DNA from: Macrostomum hystrix
Taxonomy: Eukaryota > Platyhelminthes > Macrostomidae
Assembly (NCBI GenBank): GCA_950097015.1
Contig: CATNEN010000030.1
Coordinates: forward strand, 417,501 to 481,500
Direction: 5' to 3'
DNA: 64,000 nt
Under the pieces are notes generated by a model. It was not told the origin of the DNA. It worked only from the letters and a program-made list of their open reading frames with translations, and did not search any database. Within the stretch, counting starts at the first letter, position 1, and each line of letters begins with the position of its first letter. Made by a program: the position numbers and the translations under genes. Below are positions 24,501 through 36,387 of the stretch, one piece after another.

Positions 24501-25815
24501 ACCAAATTGTTCCTCAAACCCCAACTCACCTAATTGTTCCTCAAATCCCACCTAACCAAATTGTTCCTCAAACCCCAACTCACCAAATTGTTCTTCAAAT
24601 CCCACCTCACCAAATTGTTCCTCAAACCCCACCTCACCAAATTGTTCCTCAAACCCCACCTCACCAAATTGTTCCTCAAACCCCAACTCACCAAATTGTT
24701 CCTCAAACCCCACCTCACCAAATTGTTCCTCAAACCCCACCTCACCAAATTGTTCCTCAAACCCCACCTCACCAAATTGTTACTCAAACCCCACCTCACC
24801 AAATTTTTCTTCAAATCCCAACTCACCAAATTGTTCCTCAAATCCCAACTCACCTAATTGTTCCTCAAACCCCACCTCACCAAATTGTTCCTCAAACCCC
24901 ACCTCACCAAATTGTTCCTCAAACCCCACCTCACCAAATTGTTCCCCAAATCCTAACTCACCTAATTGTTCCTCAAATCCCACCTCACCAAATTTTTCCT
25001 CAAATCCCAACTCACCTAATTGTTCCTCAAATCCCACCTCACCAAATTGTTCCTCAAATCCCACCTCACCAAATTGTTCCTCAAACCCCACCTCACCAAA
25101 TTGTTCCTCAAATCCCAACTCACCAAATTGTTCCTCAAATCCCAACTCACCAAATTGTTCCTCAAATCCCAACTCACCAAATTGTTCCTCAAATCCCACC
25201 TCACCAAATTGTTCCCCAAATCCCAACTCACCAAATTGTTCCTCAAATCCCACCTCACCAAATTGTTCCTCAAATCCCAACTCACCAAATTGTTCCTCAA
25301 ACCCCACCTCACCAAATTGTTCCTCAAATCCCAACTCACCTAATTGTTCCTCAAACCCCACCTCATCAAATTGTTCCTCAAACCCACCTCACCAAATTGT
25401 TCTTCAAACCCCACCTCACCAAATTGTTCCTCAAATCCCACCTCACCAAATTGTTCCTCAAATCCCACCTCACCAAATTGTTCTTCAAATCCCACCTCAC
25501 CAAATTGTTCCTCAAACCCCACCTCACCAAATTGTTCCTCAAACCCCAACTCACCAAATTGTTCCTCAAATCCCAACTCACCTAATTGTTCTTCAGATCC
25601 CAACTCACCAAATTGTTCCTCAAATCCCAACTCACCTAATTGTTCCTCAAATCCTAACTCACCTAATTGTTCCTCAAATCCCACCTCACATAATTGTTCT
25701 TCAGATCCCAACTCACCAAATTGTTCCTCAAATCCCAACTCACATAATTGTTCCTCAAATCCCACCTCACCAAATTGTTCTTCAAATCCCAACTCACCAA
25801 ATTGTTCCTACAAGC
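24501..25815. repeat. 27-bp minisatellite (right of twin array before ELP2)
   Basis: Nearly 50 units of CACCAAATTGTTCCTCAAAT plus CCCAACT, with CACCTAATT and AACCCC variants. The unit is clearly related to the left array (both derive from a CTCACCAAATTG...CAAATCCCAA ancestor still visible at 23830-23960). The array ends about 150 bp before the first recognised ELP2 exon. Confidence 0.93.
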
Positions 25816-25963
25816 GCCTCTCACCAAGTTGGTCTTCCAAATACGAATTTTGCGATCGAAAGCAATCGAAAGCAAAATATTAAAAAAGCAAAAGTTATTT
25901 CAATGCCTTTTTTGTGGGACAAAGTACAGTTTTTTAATCCCCCATCGAATTAAATCTCCTCAG

Positions 25964-28900
25964 GCGCAGCTCGCTAGCGAGTACATATCGGCCAACTTGA
26001 ACCAATGTTCGAGGCCGGCAGACTGGGGTCCGGACGGCCTCCTATTGTGCGCCGTTCACTGCAGCGTAGGCCTCGGCCGTGTTGCCGTACCTGGGCCGCA
26101 GCGGCAACTTATCTGCCTGTCTGACAGCTGTCACGCCGCTTTGGTTACAGCTGTGCGCTGGGTGACAGGCTGCGAGCTGGGCCGGCTAGGCCTGTCATGC
26201 TCCGCAGATGGCTCAGCTAGGCTTTGGTTAGTAAGGCCTGGCAATGATAGCGATGAAGAAGACTTCAACAGCGGCCCGACTAGCCTGTCATGTGTGGCCC
26301 GCCTCTGTGGCGGCCACAGCCCGGGTGCCACCTTAGAAAATGTCGACGGTTTAGTTGTGGAATTGAAATCGGAAAAATCCGCTTGTGTTTTTGTGGCTAC
26401 TGCCGGCTCCGATAACCGTGTAGTTGTATGGCGCGTTGCCATTAGCAACCAATGTGATGCAGCTGATTGGACGGTGTCTGCTTTGGGCGAAATAAACTTG
26501 GACCGCGGCTTCGCATTTGGGCTAAGATTCATTCAACTAGAATCGGCCTCAGTTTTGCTTGCCTACGGTGACGATGATGGAGCTTTGAATCTGGCTAAGG
26601 TGGACACGTTCGATGGTGGCGGAGTTCGCGGAGTGCTGCGCCTGACTGGCGGCCATCAAGACTGGGTGCGCGATGTTGACGCCGTCAGGTTGTCCGCCGA
26701 TTACGGATGCTTCCTGGTTGCCACGGCTAGTCAGGATTCAACAGCTAGATTGTGGCGTCTGGATGTGCTGAATAGCGATGCTGTTGCTGGCGGTGGTGGC
26801 GACTGCAGAGACGGGGATGGAGGAGACGGCGGCAGTGATCAGCGGCACAAGCGCTTGCTTGATGTGGATCGCCAAGTGGCTGCAATCGATAAGCTTACGA
26901 ATATATCAGTTCGGCTGGAATCAGTTCTACAGGTGTGTGAAAATTTATTCACGGATTGAATCGATTTGATCGATATTAAGCTCATCTGACTCTTTTGATT
27001 CAGTGGCATCTGTCTAAGTGGATTCTTAAAAAAATGTAACAGCATCTCACAGAAAAATCGATATCAGTCTCGTTCGATTCTCCTGATTCAATCGAATCTT
27101 TCCAAGAAACCATGTCTATGTTGTCCTAATTCTCCAAAATAACATGCAATCTCTCTAAGAATCGAATTTAGTCTAGTCCGATTCTTACGATGTTATTTTC
27201 TTGGGATTCTTCCACTAGAAATTCGATGTTGGAAGGGTCACCGAGACTGGCTTCAGTGTCTTGGCAGGCAAGACAAATGAAACCTTCACTTCAACAGGGC
27301 CACGACTCGGCGGTGACGTCAGTCCGGTTCTTCCAAGTCGCCGGTCAGCAGCCGCATCTGCTCACAGCCAGCATGGACCGCAGCCTGGTTGTCTGGCAGC
27401 CCAGGACGGATGCTGGCGGACTCTGGCTGGAGAAAGCTCGGGTCGGCTCACTGGGCGGCAGTCAGCTGGGCTTCCTACTCGGCCTGCCTAGTCTGCGCGA
27501 CTCCGGCCAATCATTGCTAGCCTGCGGCTTCAACGGCGCCGTCAGCCTGTGGACGCAGCTGCCACTAACTAGCGTTGAAGACAGCAGTGAAGGACGCTGG
27601 CGAATGCTCGGCTGTTTCGGCGGCCACTCGGCTCCGGTGGAATCCATCGCCTGGTCGCCTGGCGGTGCCTATCTTCTGAGCGCATCGGCTGATCAGACCT
27701 GCCGAGCGCACGGACCCTGCCGCCGTCTGGGCGGCCGATGGGCCCAGCTGGCCAGGCCGCAGGTGCACGGCTACGACATGACTGCGCTGGCCTTTCTAGA
27801 CCACGGTCGCGTCTACGCCAGCGCCGCCGAGGAGAAGCCGGTGCGCCTGTTTCGAGCACCCACGGGTTTTAGAACTGTGCTCAGACGGGTGAGCACAGCT
27901 GAATTGAATTTACGCTTCCTCGGCCCTTAGCCACTGATCCATCAGGATGCCGCCGCCACCCCTTCTTATTCAGCCACTGATCCATCAGGATGCCGCCGCC
28001 ACCCCTTCTTATTCAGCCACTGGTCCCTCAAGGATGCCGCCGCCACCCCTTCTTATTCAGCCACTGATCCATCAGGATGCCACCGCCACCCCTTCTTATT
28101 CAGCCACTGATCCATCAGGATGCCGCCGCCACCCCTTCTTATTCAGCCACTGATCCATCAGGATGGCGCCGCCACCCCTTCTTATTCAGCCACTGATCCA
28201 TCAGGATGCCGCCGCCACCCCTTCTTATTCATCCACTGATCCATCAGGATGGCGCCGCCACCCCTTCTTATTCAACCAATGATCCCTCAGGATGCCCCAG
28301 CCACCCCATCCTCCCTCAGCCACTGAGACTTCAGACTAAGCGCCGCTTACCCTCACCTCCAGCTGAGGTAATGGCGAGTGTGCTAGTGAATTATTAATAC
28401 TCGAAGTAACTATACATTTTTTCGGCTTCGCAGGTGTCCGGCGCCGACCCGACCAGCTGTTCGGAGTTAAGCGCCGTTGAATCCGGCGAGGTTGGCACGG
28501 CCGCCGACAGCGAGCCAGAGTTCGCCCAGGTGCCTTCCCTCGGACTGTCAAACCAGCCGACTCACCAGCTGGGCGGGCCAGCCAATCAGCGCCGCGCCGA
28601 GCAAATCGATCCGGAGGAGCCGCCTAGCGAGGACGCGCTGGCCGACGGCGGTCTCTGGCCGGAGATTCGCAAACTATTCGGCCACGGCGGCGAAGTTCAA
28701 TCGCTGGCCGCCAGCCCCAGCCGGCGCCTTCTGGCCGCGGCTTGTCGAGCTAGCCGGCCCGACCAGGCGGCCATCATGGTGTGGCGCCTGGCACCTGACT
28801 GGAGCCCCGAATGGCGCCGCGCCCTGGAGCATCACAGCCTGACTGTGGCACAGATGGCATTCGACTCTGCTGGCAATCGACTGCTGGCAGTGTCGCGCGA

Positions 28901-29441
28901 CCGCGGCTGGAGTCTGTGGCGCCTGCCTCAGGATGCCGACTCGCCAGACAGTGTCGAACTGCTTAGCGCCCGCCGGGCCGCTCACTCTCGCATCGTCTGG
29001 TGCTGCGCCTGGCCGCCTTTGCTCAAGGATGAAGCGGAGGAAGAATTCTTCGTCACGGGTTCTCGCGATCGTCGACTAGCGGTGTGGTTGGCCACGCCGA
29101 ATTCAGCTGCGGAAAATAAACAGCCTGAACCGGTGGCTGCGCTGGACTTTGATTCGCCTGTTACAGCCTTGGCTTTCCGATCGACGCCTTTGTCTTCGTT
29201 GTCTTCGACTCTGTGCTGCGCTGTCGGCTTAGAGTCTGGCGCTATCGGGCTGGCCAGCCTGGCTCCTGGCTCCGCTTCCGGCTGGCAACTGGCGCTGCTG
29301 GCCACAGTTCCTGTGCACGCTGGCACCGTTCGTGAGCTGGCATTCCGGCCAGGCCAGCCGGACTGTCTGGCCAGCTGTTCTGCTGACACCACCGTGCGGC
29401 TGCTACGATTGAAGTCGGCGATGGACGACGCCAAGGTCTAG
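25964..29441 (+). CDS. ELP2: Elongator complex protein 2 (WD40 scaffold)
   Basis: Three recognised exons: 25964-26932, 27298-27888 and 28434-29441, all joined in phase 0, giving about 855 residues against 826 in human ELP2. The protein is a double WD40 propeller. ELP2-specific stretches include TGGHQDWVRDVD, ASQDSTARLWRLD, LLTASMDRSLVVWQP, VRVGSLGG-type sequence (KARVGSLGGSQLGF), ARPQVHGYDMTALAF, EEPPSEDALADGGLWPEIRK, HSLTVAQMAFDS, AVSRDRGWSLWR and FVTGSRDRRLAVW. ELP2 scaffolds the Elongator complex, which adds the cm5 group to wobble uridine in tRNA. The first recognised exon starts after CTCCTCAG at codon Ala-Gln-Leu, and human ELP2 has only about ten residues before this point. A short first exon with the ATG must therefore lie upstream, probably beyond the minisatellites. 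An acidic, glycine-rich insert sits near 26790-26840. Confidence 0.93.
27930..28325. repeat. 43-bp minisatellite in ELP2 intron
   Basis: Nine or so units of CCACTGATCCATCAGGATGC followed by CGCCGCCACCCCTTCTTATT and CAG. It fills most of the 545-bp intron between 27888 and 28434. Confidence 0.93.
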
Positions 29442-29707
29442 CTTTGCGAGCATCCCAAATCGACTTTGCAATTATTTTATTTGCATTGTTGAGAACTGTT
29501 ATTCATCTCCCTAGTCTTCCTTGCAATGCGTACTTTGCTTGAAACGCCACACTTTACGTGTTATTTAGTTTGCATTTGAATTAAGAAAAAAATCACGAGA
29601 AATTTCAATTGTCTATGATTTGGACTTTTGTTTGTTTTCTTGCATTTTATTTTAATAATAATTCTGTAAAATTGCAACCGTCCCTTCAGACCCATGATTC
29701 ACAAGCC

Positions 29708-29713
29708 AATAAA
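29708..29713 (+). terminator. candidate ELP2 polyadenylation signal
   Basis: AATAAA 266 nt after the ELP2 stop and upstream of the next minisatellite. It is a canonical hexamer in a plausible place, with no further proof. Confidence 0.5.
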
Positions 29714-29759
29714 GATCGTAAATCAGATTTCTCCCGATAATCTTAATCAATTATTTAGT

Positions 29760-30532
29760 GTTCCATTGATAATCCCTCTCAATTCTTTGATTCCCGTTGA
29801 TAATCCCTCTTTATTCTTTCGATTCCCATTGATAATCCCTCTTAATTCTTTCGATTCCCATTGATAGTCCCTCTTTATTCTTTCGATTCCCACTGAAAAT
29901 CCCTCTTTATTCTTTCGACTCCCATTGATAATCCCTCTCAATTCTTTCGATTCCCATTGATAATCCCTCTATTCTTTCTATTCCCATTGATAATCCCTCT
30001 TAATTCTTTGATTCCCGTTGATAATCCCTCTTTATTCTTTCGATCCCCATTGATAATCCCTCTTAATTCTTTGATTCCCGTTGATAATCCCACTTAATTC
30101 TTTGATTCCCGTTGATAATCCCTCTCAATTCTTTGATTCCCGTTGATAATCCCTCTTAATTCTTTGATTCCCGTTGATAATCCCTCTTAATTCTTTGATT
30201 CCCGTTGATAATCCCTCTCAATTCTTTGATTCCCGTTGATAATCCCTCTCAATTCTTTGATTCCCGTTGATAATCCCTCTTAATTCTTTGATTCCCGTTG
30301 ATAATCCCTCTTAATTCTTTGATTCCCGTTGATAATCCCTCTTAATTCTTTGATTCCCGTTGATAATCCCTCTTAATTCTTTGATTCCCGTTGATAATCC
30401 CACTTAATTCTTTGATTCCCACTGATAATCCCTCTTTTTTCTTTCGATTCCCATTGTTAATCCCTCTCAATTCTTTCGATTCCCATTGTTAATCCCTCTC
30501 AATTCTTTCGATTCCCATTGATAATCCCTTCT
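29760..30532. repeat. 31-bp minisatellite between ELP2 and EXOSC4
   Basis: About 25 units of TTGATAATCCCTCTTAATTC plus TTTGATTCCCG. The outer units carry CATTGATAAT and CTTTCGATT variants. The central block (30000-30420) is the most homogeneous. Confidence 0.93.
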
Positions 30533-30741
30533 AAATCTTTAGATTCGCCATTCGCCATAGATGTCGCCATTGTTTATCCTTCCTAATTCTTTTATTTGCC
30601 ATTTATTTACGAGCTAGTATCCATAATCTATGCAGCTAATCTATGTTTTATCTGATAACCTATTGATCATCATGTTTAATTTTTTGAGATACGAGTAGTG
30701 CCCTTCCTAATCCTTCAGATTATCATATAGATTACGAGGCA

Positions 30742-32003
30742 ATGACGGACATTCTGCTCAACGGCCGCCGCGTTGATGGCCGCAGGCCCAACGAGCATCG
30801 CCTCATGGAGGCTCAACTGGGCACGCAGCCGCAGGCTGACGGCTCTGCGCTGCTGAGCCACGGTAACTCCCGCCTGCTAGCCACCGTGCACGGACCCTCG
30901 CAGGCGCGCGCCTCGGATCTATCGCCGGACGAGGATTGCGTCCTGCGCGTGCTCTATAGTAAGCCGCCCTTCGCCAGCATGACCGAACGGCGTCGGCGAG
31001 GCCGCGGCGATCGAAAACAAGACGAAACGGCCAGACTTATCGAGGAGACTCTCGAAGGCGTTGTGCTCAAACAGCTGTATAGGAGATCCCAGATTGAGAT
31101 TAGAGTGCAGGTACGGAGGGAGTAGAATTGGGTGAGGGTGAGTTGGAGAATTGGTGAGGGTGAGAGGGAGGATACTTGGGTGAGGGTGAGTCGGAGGAGA
31201 CTTGGGTGAGGGTGAGTCGGAGGAGACTTGGGTGAGGGTGAGTTGGAGAATTGGTGAGGGTGAGACGGAGGATACTTGGGTGAGGGTGAGTCGGAGGAGA
31301 CTTGGGTGAGGGTGAGTCGGAGGAGACTTGGGTGAGGGTGAGACGGAGGAGACTTGGGTGAGGGTGAGACGGAGGAGAATTGGGTGAGGGTGAGACGGAG
31401 GAGAATAGGGTGAGGGTGAGACGGAGGGGACTTGGGTGAGGGTGAGACGGAGGAGAATAGGGTGAGGGTGAGACGGAGGGGACTTGGGTGAGGGTGAGAC
31501 GGAGGGGACTTGGGTGAGGGTGAGACGGAGGAGACTTGGGTGAGGGTGAGACGGAGGATAATAGGGTGAGTGTGAGAGGGGAGCATGGAATCCATAAGGA
31601 TGAAGCAATGCATATTATCTCTGACCTGCAACCCCTGATGCCTCAGGTGCTGCAGTCCGATGGCTCCGAGCTGGCGACCGCATTCAACGCAGTCAGCCTG
31701 GCCCTGATGGACGCCGGTGTGGCGATGCGCGGCCACCTGGCTGCGGTCACAGTGGGCTACTGCGATCAGGCGCCCCTGGTTGATCTGAACTCCTTCGAGC
31801 AGGGCGCCGGCCTGCCCAGCTTCACCGTGGCCTGCATCGGCCAGCGAGTCCTGCACGCCTCCGTTGGCTCCCGGCTGCATCTGCAGCAGCTGGAGCCTCT
31901 GCTGGCCTGCGCACTGCGCGCCAGCGCCTGCGTCGCCGACCGCCTCAGCGCCGATGTCAAAGCACACCTGTTGGCCGCTTGCTGCTTCCAGTCTGCAGCT
32001 TGA
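30742..32003 (+). CDS. EXOSC4: exosome complex component RRP41 (RNase PH-like)
   Basis: Two exons, 30742-31110 and 31647-32003, phase 0 (CAG|GTG), 241 residues against 245 in human EXOSC4. RNase PH-fold signatures: NGRRVDGRRPNEHR, LGTQPQADGSALLSHGN, LATVHGPSQAR, RRRGRGDRKQDET, VLKQLYRRSQIEIRVQV in exon 1; QSDGSELATAFNAVSLALMD and AGVAMRG in exon 2. RRP41 pairs with RRP45 in the six-subunit exosome ring, which threads RNA to the exonucleases. Animal RRP41 is catalytically inactive, and this is expected to hold here. The ATG at 30742 matches the family start. An acceptor-like TCCTTCAG ends at 30718, 23 nt upstream, suggesting a spliced 5' leader. Confidence 0.94.
31127..31575. repeat. 27-bp minisatellite in EXOSC4 intron
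   Basis: About 17 units built on GGTGAGGGTGAGACGGAGGA. The array starts within 20 bp of the splice donor and fills the intron. Each unit contains GGTGAG twice, a perfect match to the 5' splice-site core. Confidence 0.93.
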
Positions 32004-32269
32004 AACTCACTATTTTCTCCCTCCTGTACTGTACCTGTAGTCTCTGATCCTATGGCATTGCGACTCTATATTTGAAGTCAAGTTTAGGCCCTCGACTAGC
32101 TATAAATATGCATTTGTTCACAGCATTGCTGCTATTGTTCTGGTGCGCGCTAGTCTACCGTAATTACCTGTTCGGTGTCGCAATTGATGCTGATTAAATT
32201 GTTAAATGAATTAAAATTTCATTAGTAAGCCCTTTTCTCTCTCATTTTGATTTTGTTTATTAGTTAGGG

Positions 32270-35200
32270 ATTTATAGAGTGAGTCATTGAATTATAGAGT
32301 GGGTCATTGACTCATAGAGTGGGTCATTGAATCATAGAGTGGGTCATTTAATCATAGAGTGGGTCATTGAATCATAGAGTGGGTCATTTAATCATAGAGT
32401 GGGTCATTGAATCATAGAGTGGGCCATTGAATCATAGAGTGGGTCATTTAATCATAGAGTGGGTCATTGAATCATAGAGTGGGTCATTTAATCATAGAGT
32501 AGGTCATTTAATCATAGAGTGGGTCATTGAATCATAGAGTGGGCCATTGAATCATAGAGTGGGCCATTGAATCATAGAGTGGGTCATTCAATCATAGAGT
32601 GGGTCATTGAATCATAGAGTGAGTCATTGAATCATAGAGTGGGTCATTGAATCATAGAGTGATTCATTGAATCATAGAGTGGGTCATTGAATCATAGAGT
32701 GATTCATTGAATCATAGAGTGGGTCATTGAATCATAGAGTGATTCATTAAATCATACAGAGAGTGATTCATTGAATCATAGAGTGGGTCATTGAATCATA
32801 GAGTGGGTCATTGAATCATAGAGTGATTTATAAAGTCATAGAGTGATTTATAAAGTCATAGAGTGATTCATTGAATCATAGAGTGGGTCATTGAATCATA
32901 GAGTGATTCATTGAATCATAGAGTGGGTCATTGAATCATAGAGTGGGTCATTGAATCATAGAGTGGGTCATTGAATCATAGAGTGGGTCATTGAATCATA
33001 GAGTGATTCATTGAATCATACAGAGAGTGATTCATTGAATCATAGAGTGGTTCATTGAATCATAGAGTGGGTCATTGAATCATAGAGTGATTTATAAAGT
33101 CATAGAGTGATTTATAAAGTCATAGAGTGATTCATTGAATCATAGAGTGGGTCATTGAATCATAGAGTGGGTCATTTAATCATAGAGTGGGTCATTGAAT
33201 CATAGAGTGGGTCATTTAATCATAGAGTAGGTCATTTAATCATAGAGTGGGTCATTGAATCATAGAGTGGGTCATTGAATCATAGAGTGGGTCATTGAAT
33301 CATAGAGTGATTCATTGAATCATACAGAGAGTGATTCATTGAATCATAGAGTGGTTCATTGAATCATAGAGTGGGTCATTGAATCATAGAGTGATTTATA
33401 AAGTCATAGAGTGATTTATAAAGTCATAGAGTGATTCATTGAATCATAGAGTGGGTCATTGAATCATAGAGTGATTCATTGAATCATAGAGTGGGTCATT
33501 GAATCATAGAGTGGGTCATTGAATCATAGAGTGGGTCATTGAATCATAGAGTGGGTCATTGAATCATAGAGTGGGTCATTGAATCATAGAGTGGGTCATT
33601 GAATCATAGATTGGGTCATTGAATCATAGAGTGATTCATTGAATCATAGAGTGATTTATAAAGTCATAGAGTGATTTATAAAGTCATAGAGTGATTCATT
33701 GAATCATAGAGTGGGTCATTGAATCATAGAGTGGGTCATTTAATCATAGAGTGGGTCATTGAATCATAGAGTGGGTCATTTAATCATAGAGTAGGTCATT
33801 TAATCATAGAGTGGGTCATTGAATCATAGAGTGGGTCATTTAATCATAGAGTGGGTCATTGAATCATAGAGTGGGCCATTGAATCATAGAGTGGGTCATT
33901 TAATCATAGAGTGGGTCATTGAATCATAGAGTGGGTCATTTAATCATAGAGTAGGTCATTTAATCATAGAGTGGGTCATTGAATCATAGAGTGGGCCATT
34001 GAATCATAGAGTGGGCCATTGAATCATAGAGTGGGTCATTCAATCATAGAGTGGGTCATTGAATCATAGAGTGGGTCATTGAAATCATAGAGTGGGTCAT
34101 TGAATCATAGAGTGATTCATTGAATCATAGAGTGGGTCATTGAATCATAGAGTGATTCATTGAATCATAGAGTGGGTCATTGAATCATAGAGTGGGTCAT
34201 TGAATCATAGAGTGGGTCATTGAATCATAGAGTGGGTCATTGAATCATAGAGTGATTCATTGAATCATACAGAGAGTGATTCATTGAATCATAGAGTGGG
34301 TCATTGAATCATAGAGTGGGTCATTGAATCATAGAGTGGGTCATTGAATCATAGAGTGATTTATAAAGTCATAGAGTGATTCATTGAATCATAGAGTGGG
34401 TCATTGAATCATAGAGTGATTCATTGAATCATAGAGTGGGTCATTGAATCATAGAGTGGGTCATTGAATCATAGAGTGGGTCATTGAATCATAGATTGGG
34501 TCATTGAATCATAGAGTGATTCATTGAATCATAGAGTGGGTCATTGAATCATAGAGTGGGTCATTGAATCATAGAGTGATTTATAAAGTCATAGAGTGAT
34601 TTATAAAGTCAGAGTGATTTATAAAGTCATAGAGTGATTTATAAAGTCATAGAGTGATTCATTGAATCATAGAGTGGGTCATTGAATCATAGAGTGGGTC
34701 ATTTAATCATAGAGTGGGTCATTGAATCATAGAGTGGGTCATTTAAATCATAGAGTAGGTCATTTAATCATAGAGTGGGTCATTGAATCATAGAGTGGGT
34801 CATTGAATCATAGAGTGGGTCATTGAATCATAGAGTGATTCATTGAATCATACAGAGAGTGATTCATTGAATCATAGAGTGGTTCATTGAATCATAGAGT
34901 GGGTCATTGAATCATAGAGTGATTTATAAAGTCATAGAGTGATTTATAAAGTCATAGAGTGATTCATTGAATCATAGAGTGGGTCATTGAATCATAGAGT
35001 GGGTCATTTAATCATAGAGTGGGTCATTGAATCATAGAGTGGGTCATTTAATCATAGAGTAGGTCATTTAATCATAGAGTGGGTCATTGAATCATAGAGT
35101 GGGTCATTTAATCATAGAGTGGGTCATTGAATCATAGAGTGGGCCATTGAATCATAGAGTGGGTCATTTAATCATAGAGTGGGTCATTGAATCATAGAGT

Positions 35201-36210
35201 GGGTCATTTAATCATAGAGTAGGTCATTTAATCATAGAGTGGGTCATTGAATCATAGAGTGGGCCATTGAATCATAGAGTGGGCCATTGAATCATAGAGT
35301 GGGTCATTCAATCATAGAGTGGGTCATTGAATCATAGAGTGGGTCATTGAATCATAGAGTGGGTCATTGAATCATAGAGTGATTCATTGAATCATAGAGT
35401 GGGTCATTGAATCATAGAGTGATTCATTGAATCATAGAGTGGGTCATTGAATCATAGAGTGGGTCATTGAATCATAGAGTGGGTCATTGAATCATAGAGT
35501 GGGTCATTGAATCATAGAGTGATTCATTGAATCATACAGAGAGTGATTCATTGAATCATAGAGTGGGTCATTGAATCATAGAGTGGGTCATTGAATCATA
35601 GAGTGGGTCATTGAATCATAGAGTGATTTATAAAGTCATAGAGTGATTCATTAAATCATAGAGTGGGTCATTGAATCATAGAGTGATTCATTGAATCATA
35701 GAGTGGGTCATTGAATCATAGAGTGGGTCATTGAATCATAGAGTGGGTCATTGAATCATAGATTGGGTCATTGAATCATAGAGTGATTCATTGAATCATA
35801 GAGTGGGTCATTGAATCATAGAGTGATTTATAAAGTCATAGAGTGATTTATAAAGTCAGAGTGATTTATAAAGTCATAGAGTGATTTATAAAGTCATAGA
35901 GTGATTTATCAAGTCATAGAGTGATTTATAAAGTCATAGAGTGATTTATAAAGTCATAGAGTGATTTATAAAGTCAGAGTGATTTATAAAGTCATAGAGT
36001 GATTTATAAAGTCATAGAGTGATTTATCAAGTCATAGAGTGATTTATAAAGTCATAGAGTGATTTATCAAGTCATAGAGTGATTTATCAAGTCATAGAGT
36101 GATTTATAAAGTCATAGAGTGATTTATAAAGTCATAGAGTGATTTATCAAGTCATAGAGTGATTTATAAAGTCATAGAGTGATTTATAAAGTCATAGAGT
36201 GGGTCAACAA
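32270..36210. repeat. 3.9-kb satellite, 20-bp unit with higher-order structure
   Basis: Nearly 200 copies of ATCATAGAGTGGGTCATTGA and variants: GATTCATTGA, GGCCATTGA, AGGTCATTTA and GATTTATAAAGTC types. A marker block of two GGGCCATTGA units followed by GGGTCATTCA recurs at 32541, 33993 and 35261, giving higher-order periods of about 1.45 and 1.27 kb. A second marker (ATACAGAGAGTGATTCATTG) recurs six times. The distal end (35820-36200) is a homogeneous run of the GATTTATAAAGTC type. It fills nearly all the space between EXOSC4 and the phosphatase gene. Confidence 0.96.
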
Positions 36211-36387
36211 ATCGTGGAGCACTTCATTCTCTATGAAGAGTTGAAGGGAGAAAGGTTGAGTTATGAAGTCACCGACTGAGTCATCGCATTAATTAAGTGA
36301 TTTTTTCGCCTGGCCTCTGTTATTTCAGCTCCAGCTCAGTATTTAATCTTTCGTCAGCTGAACTCAAATTTGAAATCTAAAGTGGTC

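Noticed and set aside
24530-25883. Several long frames on both strands across the arrays before ELP2
   Set aside because: Same periodicity artefact; the frames conflict with each other. The one leading into ELP2 is only read-through upstream of the acceptor at 25963.
30954-31967. 337-codon minus-strand frame over the EXOSC4 intron and exons
   Set aside because: It is antisense to a well-supported gene and carried by the 27-bp intronic array.
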